DNA from: Ophiosphaerella korrae
Taxonomy: Eukaryota; Ascomycota; Dothideomycetes; Pleosporales; Phaeosphaeriaceae
Length of the DNA stretch: 64,000 nucleotides
Direction: 5' to 3'
Assembly: GCA_028456385.1 (NCBI GenBank)
Contig: JALNQF010000182.1
Coordinates: 22,582-86,581, forward strand
Of this stretch, positions 1 to 9,849 are shown piece after piece; position 1 is the first letter of the stretch; each line of letters starts with the position of its first letter. The notes below the pieces were generated by a model. It saw only the letters and a list, made by a program, of their open reading frames with translations. It did no database searches and was not told the origin of the DNA. A program made the position numbers and the translations under genes.

Positions 1-2451
1 AAGACCATGTTGATGTATTCCAACACCAGCGTGAACTCAGTTGTGCGTATGGCAGAGCTGCCAGTAGACGAGCCGAGTCTTACCCGCAAGACTTTTAAGC
101 ATTTTGTGAGTATCTCTCGACGCAACGAGATGACTAGAATGGTACCAGAGTGTAAAGTATCAGAAGCATTTGTGTTGCCTAACTGTGCTGTTTCGTAGAG
201 TTGCAGAAGCTCCCAGACCATGCCCCAGAATCCGTAAAGCGTGTAATGACACGATCGGAGGCTCGTATCTACTTGCATGGGCTGTGTTTCACTCATGGCC
301 ATTTGGACGGTGTCTGCCAGGGTCAAGAAATCATGTGAAAGAGAGTCCGCATGCTTTTGGTACTCTGCTTTCCAATCTTCAGCTGTAGATGCCCACCACA
401 TTGATTCCGGGTCGGGAAGTGGAACTCGCATCTCTGCATAAGACATGAGTGGGTTGATGTGGTTGTTCATCGACATCTCAACATCGAGGGTGAATGCTCG
501 ATAGATGAGCCTAGACAGGACTGTCAAATTCGGTCCTCACAAACATATTTGAAGAGAGGACTTGCCTTTTCTTCGACTCTTGTTCGATCCAGTCTATCCA
601 TTTGCGATGGAGGTCGTCCCCTTCATCGGTCGATGAAGGATACGGTGGCCGGTATTGTTCTTTTCGTAGCCAACGCGCCCGTCTGATTATCTGAACGTTT
701 AGGGATTTAGCGCTACCAAACTATCAGATTACCCCAGGAGGAACATATACCGTTATCGCTTGTTGACAGTTACTCTCGCCAATCTCCATCTGTCGTTTGT
801 TGCCACTCCATGATGACAGTTCCGATTGGGTCACTGTGCTAGTCTCAACATAATACTTGACCACGGTATAAGCACTTACACCAAGCATGCAGAAGTTGCA
901 CATCTCTTGACATCGTGTTATCTTGAGACCACTGATGGCTCTTAGTCCCGAGAGATGATTTCGAAGCACAAAAGCGGCACTCACCTGTTTGATGACGGCA
1001 GACCGTAGGATCTCCGGCATGACATAGCCGAACCGCTGCACCGCTTCACTCGATGTCAAGCATGCGCCTATTCCGATCATGGCTGCTAAGAGCTCGTCCT
1101 TAACCGCTTCCGGTCGAAAGGACGGAATATGGAACCAAGGGACCAATTCTGCTTGCTGGTAGGCGAAGAAGTTGCGCAACATTTGATTAAAAAACATTTC
1201 AGAGGGGAAGGTGGGTGCTATACGGATCCATTGTTCCTTTACACAGTGCTGTAGAAGTAGGGAAAGTAGACGAGTACGATCGTCGGGTCTGATCATCGAA
1301 GATGGAGGTCCGTTTTCGTGGACGTGTCTAACCACAGCTTCGGAGCATTCCACGGGAAGAATTAGGTGAGTCGTCTCTGCTGATGAGCTGTCACCCTGAG
1401 TCGGACCCCAGTCCCAGCCTGAGGCCCTGAAGGCTTGGGTTGCGGCGGTAGATGCCATGTGTTCAAGTATGACATTTGAAGAGCTTCCTTGGTCATCCGC
1501 CAATCGCGCATTCAAGCTGTCGATGTTAGGCGGCTCCAGCTCGACGAAGGATATGTCGCCAAGATTGTCTATGTGCTCATCGCTATCGAGGAAGAAATCC
1601 CAGATGCTACTATCATCGTGATTGTCTGAGGGTCTCAACCCATTAGGGGATGGGACGGTTGAGCCAAGCAGATCTTTCAACATGTCACTGTAGTTTCGTG
1701 TCACGTCGTCAAAATTGTCTAATAGTGGTGGTTCTCCATAAGACGAATTCGGCGTAAGTCTACCGGCTGAACCGTCGTTTACAGGGTCATGCAAGGAAGC
1801 ATGCACAATTGAGGCAGAGGGAGTCTGGTCATGGATTGACAGTGGGGAGTCGGGTGCCACATTACCTGGGGAGACTGTCTGGTCGGTATGGCAGTCGTCC
1901 ATCTCAACGACGAGACATGAAGATGTTTTGCGCGCCGACTTGCACGCAGCGTTATACTCGCAGATAACGTTTCTCCGTATACATCGCTCGCAGGGTTTGC
2001 TGTCGCTACACTTGAGTTTGGAGGCGGCACAAGCTTTGCAAGCCTGCTCGACCCTAGGACCAGCACGCACTTGGGTGGGCCAAGGGTTTGAGCGCGCCAA
2101 CTTGGAGGCGTGTTGTGCAGTGTGGCGCTTGACAAGATCTCTAGGAAGGAAAGGGATATTAGCAATTGGTCGTACACATTGTGTCAAGGCCACAAACTCA
2201 CGAGCGCGCAAATCTTTTGCCACATACACGACAAGGATACGGTTTTTCCTGTGTGTCTGCAATGCAGTCAGTGAGCAGCAGCAGAATCATGCACGCCGCG
2301 CCCACAAGTGAGCAGCGGACAGGGACGTACGCATCCGCGAATGGCGGGCAAGATGATCAACGCGCGCAAAAACGCGCTGGCAGTACGAGCACTGGAAGGG
2401 CGAAGGCACTATAGATTCAAGCAGCTGCGCACCGTCGATATTTGCTGCCAT
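1..2451 (-). CDS. C2H2 + Zn2Cys6 fungal transcription factor (3' end beyond window)
   Basis: Predicted nuclear DNA-binding regulator. My gene model on the minus strand has exons 2451-2331, 2256-2202, 2140-985, 931-880, 833-751, 690-566 and 510-<1, giving about 700 residues before the window edge; every junction keeps phase. Start: ATG at 2451, the first in-frame ATG after a stop. Residues 21-41 and 49-69 are two classic C2H2 fingers (CX2CX12HX3H) joined by a TQEKPY linker. Residues 93-119 form a Zn2Cys6 cluster (CX2CX6CX5CX2CX6C). An acidic, Ser-rich linker follows, then the fungal-specific regulatory domain (about residues 370-620) with motifs such as PWFHIPSF, LLAAMIGIGA, FGYVMPEILRS, SSWSGNKRQMEIGES, WIDWIEQESKKR and LIYRAFTLD. 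The splice sites were chosen because they restore these motifs; reading through them breaks both fingers and the middle homology. It lies 385 bp downstream of the monooxygenase, same strand. Its target genes are unknown. Confidence 0.88.
511..565 (-). other. GC-AG intron of the transcription factor gene
   Basis: This 55-nt intron starts with GCAAGT after exon AG and ends in CTGTCTAG. Removing it joins ESKKR to LIYRAFTLD, the conserved WxxW...ESxRR-LxYxxFxLD signature of the fungal regulatory domain. The nearby GT (GTCCTC) is a poor donor and breaks the match. The other introns of this gene are GT-AG: 2257-2330, 2141-2201, 932-984, 834-879 and 691-750. Confidence 0.8.
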
Positions 2452-2836
2452 CGTGCAGTGCTGGACAGACAGAGCAATGAGATCGATTCGGCTTTGTCAA
2501 TCTTGAGGCCCGCGCGGAACATCGGAACGCCAAGCGCGGGCCCGAAACGACACAACCTCGGGCTTTACACTATGATAGTCAGGGCAAATTTTGTTGACGG
2601 GTGCTGATAGGCTGTGATAGTACACATTGACTGGAACATTAATAGCATGTATCTTGGCCTGAGTTAATTTACACGTAAATTTGAAGTGAATGCAATCAGC
2701 AGAACTCGCTGCATTCTGTTTTGATACAGTGTATAAGCTTGTTTTGAGTAGATTCTGCGAACACCATGTGGTAGACTTGCGTCACAAAGCTGGTCGCAAC
2801 CACCACACTACATGTACTGGCAGTACACTTAGCATT
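2452..2836. other. Intergenic spacer between monooxygenase 3' end and transcription factor start
   Basis: 385 bp of normal base composition. It must hold the monooxygenase terminator and the transcription factor promoter. I see no RNA gene, repeat or further coding exon. Two short purine/pyrimidine-mixed stretches near 2600-2700 are more AT-rich than the flanks and may be the 3' end signals; no specific site is recognisable. Confidence 0.6.
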
Positions 2837-4172
2837 CTATATCTCCTGTCCGGCATCGAGCTTGGCAAGGCTGGACCGAATACCTTCGTACGTGAAATTG
2901 TACTGCTTATCTCTCCATATGGTCTCGGGGCCCTTCTTCTCATGCACCGAACGAGTAATCTCCTGAATCTTGGATGCGCGCACCCGACGGACTCGATCAA
3001 AATCACGCAGAACCTCTGCCACAGTGTCACGATTCACCTTCTGGTCCACGAACAAGCTCAATCCTTCTCCATCTTCAATCGCTTGTGACGCACCTTGTCC
3101 TTGGTGTGGTGTCATTGCGTGTGCTGCATCGCCAATGAGCACCGTGCGACCCTTGATGTACATTGGTAGAGGTTCGTGATCGCGCAGTTCCCACAGCTTG
3201 ATGTTTTCTGCTTTCCTATCACACGCGTGAGCATTGTCATGGACCTGGGCCATGCTTGCCCGTGCACTTACTGGAGAATTGGCCACACATAAAAGTCGCC
3301 AAAGACACGCAACAAGTCTTCTCGGAATCCTGGCGCAGACCATGAATCCGATATGGGGAGGTTTATAAGCGAATCCGGTGCAATGCATCCGACGTTGAGC
3401 AGCTCGCAGTTCCGGCACGGGTAGCTGACGACTGAACGCCCGCTGCCATCCGATGCGATGCGTATGTTGAGTTCGGCTCTGTCTGTGGAATCCCCCAGCG
3501 GAGCATCTGGTGTTACTGCATTGACAGTCTCACGCGGCATCACAAATCGAAACATGGACGAACCCGAAGAACGAGGCTCACCCACGTTCTCAACCACCAA
3601 CGGTCTGACAATTGACTTGATGCCGTCCGCGCCTGTCCGGCATAAGTCTTACCAAAATAAATGATCAAGCAACACTCACCAATCACGAGATCGGAATGAT
3701 ATGTCGTGCCATCAGCCAACTTAACGTCGCCGCTCTGGACATTCACATCCGACACATCCGCGCGCCAAACAACCTGTGCCGGTTTTCCAGCGATCCCCAT
3801 CTCCTCTGACTCCACCGTTGCCATCCTCAACAACTCTTTCCACAAATCGATCCGATGAATAACATGCCAATCACTCCCAAAAATATACTTGATACCAGAC
3901 ACATCCTGCTCTTGCAACACTCGTCCTTCGTGATCAAGCGTTCTCACTGTCCGCAAGAACAGTGCACCGCATTTCGTCGGGTCGAAGCCGTACTTGTATA
4001 ACCACTTTGTCGCGTTAGGCCCCGGCGTGACAGCAGCGCCTACTTCGTTGCCGTTGCTGCTGCTGCGCTCCAGCACAGTAACGTTGTGCTGCTCGCGCAA
4101 GACACGTGCGGCGAAGAGACCAGCAATGCCGCCGCCTATGATCGTGATGTTGAGAGGTGAAGGAGATGCCAT
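2837..4172 (-). CDS. FAD-dependent monooxygenase, salicylate-hydroxylase-like
   Basis: Likely a class A flavoprotein hydroxylase using FAD and NAD(P)H on a small aromatic or polyketide-type substrate, in the cytosol. Exons on the minus strand are 4172-3680, 3632-3272 and 3215-2837; introns are 47 nt (GTGAGT...ACAG) and 56 nt (GTAAGT...ATAG). The protein is 410 aa, a normal family length. Visible motifs: the FAD dinucleotide fold IIGGGIAG at residues 11-18 with the ribose-binding Glu35; the second NAD(P)H/FAD motif ADGIKS at 166-171 (restored by intron 1); and the FAD-phosphate motif GDAAHAMTPHQGQG from Gly313. No signal peptide or membrane segment is evident. The start is the ATG at 4172; the frame upstream has only a TTG. 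It lies 385 bp upstream of the transcription factor gene on the same strand, and its promoter borders the RIP block. The substrate cannot be deduced; a secondary-metabolite or aromatic-degradation role is inference. Confidence 0.9.
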
Positions 4173-4540
4173 TTGAATGAGCAAAAGTTTCGGTTGGCAG
4201 AAGAACGGCTTGCCGCAATTGTGTTCGAAGGGGTCGAAGTCAAACGTTCTCGTCCAGTTGGATCGGGCACGTCACTGCTTTTCTTATCCGTCTAGATCAA
4301 GCCCGTCACCCAGTCCATCGGTAGCTGAGGGCCTCACAGAAGTCCTTATTTTTGGTGATTTATAAAGGTGACCCCTCTATCTCCTAGTGACGCAAGCCGA
4401 GCCTGCCTACGTTAGGCCATGCGCGGCCCGCATCGGCTTCCCCTTAAACCTTCCTCCACTTCCGAACGCGCTAAGAGCCTGTTTCTACATCCTCCTCTAC
4501 AGGACAACCTATCGTGCACTAATATAACAGTGCAGCTATA
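4173..4540 (-). promoter_or_regulatory. Upstream region of the monooxygenase gene, last non-RIP sequence
   Basis: About 370 bp of ordinary composition between the monooxygenase ATG and the AT-rich block. On the minus strand a TTTATAAAT box lies at about 4358-4366, some 190 bp before the ATG, a possible TATA element with a long leader. GC-rich sequence continues to about 4500, then CpA/TpG content collapses over roughly 50 bp. Promoter function is inferred from position only. Confidence 0.45.
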
Positions 4541-4926
4541 AGCAAAGAGACTCGCACTCGTAGGCACGCTATAGCACTTAGTCGACAAATTAATATAGCT
4601 GTTAGACTAGCATAAATCTCTATTATAAGCGATGTATATAAAATTAATTTAAACTATAACGTGTTTTATAAGCAAGTTAGTAACCTAAGCAAGTTAGTTA
4701 CGCCCTACTAACGCGTTAACTATTACTAATAGTACCGAAGCCTTCTGAAGTCTAACTATATTGCAAGTTTTCTAGCAACTTAAGAGTAGAATAATTAGAG
4801 AGGGTTCTTAGAAACTTGATCCTTAAATAGAATAACTAGTATTTAATCTCTATAAGAGATAAAACTACTCTAAGTTAACTACTATTATAGTAACTACTAT
4901 AGTTTCCTACAATACTATACGTATAG
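4541..4926. repeat. RIP-degraded unclassified repeat, left of Gypsy A; possible DNA-transposon end
   Basis: AT-rich, CpA-poor sequence with no coding potential. It contains several related short words (CTATAAGCAAAG, TTATAAGCGATG, TTATAAGCAAGT) within 4535-4680. Such TATAAGC-rich starts resemble ends of fungal Tc1-mariner/pogo-like elements as I know them, but I found no matching inverted end and no transposase, so the class is a guess. The sequence continues at 12375 after the Gypsy A insertion. Confidence 0.4.
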
Positions 4927-5828
4927 TGTAATAGGACTACAAGGCGTCGACTACTTGTGCTCCTTCGGGGTTGTTAGTAGATTAGAAATTAATAACTAAG
5001 CACGTATTGTAATCTAGCTATAGGCTGTAAACAATAGAATAATTCTCGCGATGTTAATGTATTGTCGCTCGTAGTCAATAATTAAATTACTAATACTATC
5101 CTAATAATACGTATTGTTACAGGCGTAACAAGAGAAATCGAGATAGAACTAATCAATCCCGACTTAGATGCTGACGAAGCATGGGACGAGCGGGGTAACG
5201 ACCTTGATTGGGAAACTACCTACAACTAGGACACATAGCAGTGATCTGTAATCACGTGCAAATAGATTAAGGTAATCTACAATAACGCACAAACAGATTA
5301 AAGTGATCTATAGTTACGTGCGAATAGATTAGTAGTAATCTATAGTGTCGCACAAACAGATTAGTATAAGTATAGAGATAACTAGAATGCGTATTATTAG
5401 GATAGTATTAGCAATCCAATCTCTAACCTAGAACGCTAATACTTGACATTGCACACACAAATCAACTATTGTTTATAGTTATTGCTAATTACTATACGAG
5501 CTTTTGTTATTACCTCTTAATCTACTAACACCCCCTAGTAGTTACCTGTAGTCGACAACAGGAGGCCCTATAACACGTATTACTACTAACTATATACTTA
5601 TATCCTTAGGCTAGCTTCGTAGATTTATATTTGCTAAGCCCTACAAAGTAGTAAAGCTACTTTATAGCTTTGTAACTACTAAGCTCTATAAAGTTATAAA
5701 GTTATTACGTATCTCTATTATAATTAACTTCCTAATTAAGCTCGTTGTCTTATTAGTTATATGTTATATTATCTTCTATTATAGGGCTAATTAGTTCTAT
5801 CTAGTCTTCTACTATTACTATTGTAATA
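4927..5828 (-). repeat. Gypsy A 3' LTR (interrupted by a solo LTR)
   Basis: Starts TGTAATAG and ends CTATTGTAATA. Removing 5115-5580 (solo LTR plus one TSD copy) leaves 436 bp, exactly the length of the other LTR at 11939-12374. It contains the hairpin AAAGTAG-taaag-CTACTTT near 5645-5670. The purine-rich tract expected beside a 3' LTR appears reversed as CTATCTCTTTCTTTAGG just inside, from 5828. Confidence 0.93.
5110..5580 (+). mobile_element. Solo LTR (5115-5575) with TSD CGTAT
   Basis: A 461-bp LTR runs from TGTTAC to ATAACA, with 5-bp complementary tips TGTTA/TAACA, and is flanked by CGTAT at 5110-5114 and 5576-5580. It is related to the LTRs of Gypsy C (21387, 41763) and sits inside the 3' LTR of Gypsy A, so it is younger. 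No internal region remains, as after LTR-LTR recombination. It keeps many CpA and TpG (for example CACGTGCAAATAG, GCATGGGACGAG), so it is hardly touched by RIP, unlike its host element. Tandem hairpin units occupy about 5243-5365, and ATTAGCAA is at 5407-5414. Confidence 0.92.
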
Positions 5829-6250
5829 CTATCTCTTTCTTTAGGTAGGTTTTTATTTTCCTATCCTAGGGCTAAAGTTATTAACCTATTTTCTTTATTA
5901 ATTTCTAACTCCTTATCGCTCCCTATACCTTGTCGTTCCTAACGTAACAAAGTATTACTTGCTAAATAGGTTACTTAAAATAGGATTAAAATATTTCCTT
6001 ACTCTTATTATACTAACTTTAAGTTAACTTACTTTGTATCTTTAAAGGATAGCAAGGTATATAATAAGTATATTTCTACTAATATATAGTATTAATATAC
6101 TTCTTCTAGTATTTCTATTATAGAATATAAGTACCTTATTACTATTAAGTCTACTACTTCTAAGTTATATAAGGAGAGCTATTAATTGCACTAAAGAGAG
6201 ATTGTTATTATAGCTAGCTACTACTAAGTAGGCTTAGTATAACCTAATCT
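5829..6250 (+). pseudogene. Gypsy A accessory frame, opposite strand to gag-pol
   Basis: Broken frame running against the element's own genes, next to its 3' LTR. Its translation matches the antisense frame found at the same place in Gypsy B, C, E and F (shared pieces such as RNK.LLA, KDSK.YNK and IEYKYLIT). Stops are TAA/TAG of the RIP type. The better copies carry several cysteines; most positions here read Tyr, as expected from Cys codons changed by RIP. Function unknown. Confidence 0.6.
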
Positions 6251-6479
6251 CTAAAACTACTTATAAGATAGTAAAACTTTAGGCGCGCGTAAACTATCTT
6301 TGTAAGCTAAAAGCTTATAACGCTACTAAATTGTCTATATACTCTTGTACGTTAGAGGCTAAAATAGACCTTAAGAATATAGTAGAGGCTACTCTAACTC
6401 TTATTATATTAAGCGTTCCTATTACCTCTCTATCCTTTAGTAGTACTACTAATTTTCTTAGTTTACTATAAAGTAGTTT

Positions 6480-9400
6480 AGAGGATTTTAACTTTAGAAG
6501 TCTTCTAGTTTCTTAAAGTAATTAAGGTTATCTTCTAGTTCTTATATATTATCCTATAGTTACCCTTTCTTATCTTTTCTTAACTATTTTACTAAGTAGT
6601 AGTTTCTTCTATTTCTAAACTAGTATTATAAAATCTCTTTTACTTCTTATTCTTTTTATTCTTTATACGTGTCTATTTTATATACTAGTAGTTCTACGTC
6701 TTATAGTACTTTTTCTAGTAATACTATATAGAAAGTTACGTATATCTTTATCTTACTTAGTAGTTTTAATCTAAATATAACTAGTGTAACTATCTTCTTA
6801 ATTTTGTACAGTTCTATCTTTATATAATCTAGTTTTAAACTAGTTTATTTACTCTTAATATTTCTTTTAACTAACTATACGTTTTTCCTCTCTTTAAATT
6901 AGGGTTCTTTTTAGTATTTCTTATTATAGTATTTTACTATATAATCTTATAGGAACTCTACGTCCTATCTTAGTTAATTATATATTTCTTTTAATTTATT
7001 TACAAAGTTTTCTCCTCTTAGAGTCTAAGACTCTATATCTTGTAGTATCTAATATATATTAGGATTAAATCTATAGTTTATAAAGAAAGTAATACTTTTA
7101 TAACTATATCCTTTATGCTATTATATACTAGCTATACTATAGGTAGTAGCTATACCTAATTGTTCTAGTTATAGTTAAGATAGTATCTTAGGTACTATTC
7201 TACTATTTACTTTATACGTTCTAATTGTCTATCTATTTATAGATAATATACTATTAATATTTAATATTATATTCCTAATTACGCTATTATTATTCCTTAT
7301 AGTTTTAATATAAATTGTATATCTTTATCTATAATAATCTTATCTAGAATACTATACTAGCTAACTATAGTCCTTAAGACCTAATATATAGTAACTTCTA
7401 TTCTACTTTTTTCTTTATATAGTTTAAAGTATAAGTACTTTCTAAGCTTATCTACTATTATTAGAATTCTATTATACTTAACTCCTAATATTAGGTCTTT
7501 TAACTTAGGTAACTTTATAATAAAGTCTATTGTAATAACTCTCTAGAAATACTCTAGTATCTTAACTAGTTGTAATATTCTATATAGTACGTATCTACTA
7601 TACTTATTTTTATAGTACTCTATATAGTCTCTTAGTATTTCTTTTACTAGTTATTTTACTCTTAGGATATAGTAATCTCTTAAAAACCTATTTAGTAGTT
7701 TCTTAATTCTCTAGTATTTATATACTAGTAGTTTATAGAATTATTATATAAATTCTCTTTAAATCTTACCTAGGATATATATCTTTCTATAAGCTTTCGT
7801 AAGTCCTTTTTAGATCTCTAGGTTTTTTATTTCTTTAGAGGCTTTTACTATTTTCTTCTAAATCTATTTATCTAGCTTATTACTTTTTCTCTTAAGTATT
7901 ATAGCTATCTTAGGTTTATTTAGAACTAAGATTCCTTTTTTATTCTTAACTAGAACTATACTAGTAGTATTTACTTCTTTTTATAAATCTATTCTTCTAC
8001 TTAGAGTATCTACTAACTAGTTATCTTTTCTTTTTGTATATATAACCTTAAATTTAAATATTAATAAGAATTCCTACTATCTTATATAGTACTATAATAG
8101 TCTTTATTTATTATAAATCTTATAAGATTCTTATAGTCTATATAGACCCTTATTTTATATTTTACTTTTTATAAGTATACACTCTATTATTTAAATACTT
8201 TATTAATTACTAGTATTTCTTTGTTGTAAATTAGGTAATTAAGCTCTACTAGCTTTATCTCCTTAGAGAAATATTTAACTAAATATTCTTACTTAGTTTT
8301 TAGATCTTTTTAAATTAGTACTATTTATAAACTAAGTTAGATATATCTATTTTTACTACTACTAGTATATCTAGATTATATTTTCTAATAACTAGGTTTT
8401 CTAAAAACTTTCTTTTAATCTAGTAAAATACTTTGTTACATTCTTCTATCTATTTAAATAGCGTATCTTTTTTCATAAGTTTAGTTAATAGTTCTATATA
8501 CTTAGACTATCTTACTATAACTTTTTATAAAAGTTTACTAGCTTATAAAACTACTATACTTCTTGTAAATTTTTTAGTATTAGCTATTCTTTAATTAACT
8601 TAATCTTATATAAGTTAATTATTATTTTTCTTAGTTTAATAATAAATCTAAAGAAATCTATTTTCTTTATCTAGAACTTGTATCTCTTTATCTTAAGAAA
8701 TAATTTATTTTCTACTAGTTTTTCTAGCACCTTATAAATATATTATATATACTCTTCTTCTATTTCTAAGAATATAAGAATATTGTCTAGGTATATAAAT
8801 ATAAATACGTTTAAGTATTCTCTTCGGACTATATTAATTCTTTCTTAGAATACTACTAGTATATTTATTAATCTAAAAGGTATAACTATATACTTAAATA
8901 GTTTATATTGCGTTTAGAATAGTATTTTCTACTTATTAACTTTTCTAATTCTAATCTAATAGTAGGCGTTTTAGATATCTAACTTTATAAAGATCTTTAC
9001 TCTTTATAGCTTATCTTATATCTTATCTATATATAGTAAAGGGTATTAGTTTTTATTTATAATTGTATTTATTTTTTTAAAGTCTACGTAAAGTCTCTTA
9101 TTATCTATCTTTTTCTTATCTATAAATATAAGTCTATATACTACTAAGGATTAAGATTCCTATATCTATCTCTTTTTTATTACGCTTTTAATAAACACTT
9201 ATTTAATTTTAGACTCTTCTTTAGTTTTTCTATAAACTAGGCTCTAGCCTATATTTTTTCTTTCTTCTAGGTCTATTACTAAGTCCTATAGTTAATATTC
9301 TAGAAGGTAATCTTTAGGCTTTATAAGTAGCTTTTCTTATTTCTTATATTTATCTAGGAATTCTCCTTTATATATACTTATGTTAGCTTTTAATATATTT

Positions 9401-9720
9401 TATCTAGAGTAGCTAATCTCTCCTATTCTCTAATTAATTCTTAGGTTAGCTATTTATAACTATAGTATTTCTAGGATTATATCTTATTTATTATTAATTA
9501 TTATTAAGTCTATAACTATATTTTTAGTCTCTAACTCTTCTAGCTTTAATATAGAAGGTACTATTTTAAACTTTATAAGTTCTTAGAATAGTTTTCCTTT
9601 AATTATACTTTGCTATTAAAGGTACTTCTTTATTATATAATATATTCCTTAGTTTTTTATAAACTTCTTAGATATAAAGTTTCTTATAGCTTTACTATTA
9701 ATTATAATTTATATCTTTTT
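6480..9720 (-). pseudogene. Gypsy A pol remnant: protease, RT, RNase H, integrase, chromodomain
   Basis: Read on the minus strand, with approximate spans: protease 9430-9720, RT 8430-9200 (YLDNILIF around 8770-8805, the RT catalytic motif with the second Asp changed to Asn), RNase H 7990-8400, integrase 6900-7800, chromodomain 6480-6700. Assignment rests on colinearity with Gypsy E and F. Stops in every region exclude function. The Asp-to-Asn change is a GA to AA transition, as RIP on the other strand would make. Confidence 0.85.
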
Positions 9721-9849
9721 TCTTTAAAAGGTACCTTATTTTGCAATATATAGTCTTATTATAATTTCTAGATTATTTTATTTAGGCTATTTTATAAATT
9801 ATCTACTTAGTTAGAGCTACTACCTAACTTTATACTTATAGTCTTTGTA

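Noticed and set aside
7..686. Plus-strand open frames at 7-198, 170-388 and 459-686
   Set aside because: They lie opposite the last two exons of the minus-strand transcription factor, whose frame shows family motifs; they are shadows.
724..750. Apparent C-terminus of the transcription factor (…VYVPPGVI, stop at 724)
   Set aside because: This is read-through into a GT-AG intron (691-750); splicing restores the regulatory domain that continues to position 1.
1928..3179. Plus-strand open frames over 1928-2607 and 2690-3179
   Set aside because: Opposite the zinc-finger exons, the spacer and the monooxygenase; no start context or homology.
5243..5365. CRISPR-like array of ~30-bp units
   Set aside because: Units are directly adjacent palindromes without unique spacers and lie in an LTR; they are LTR hairpin repeats.
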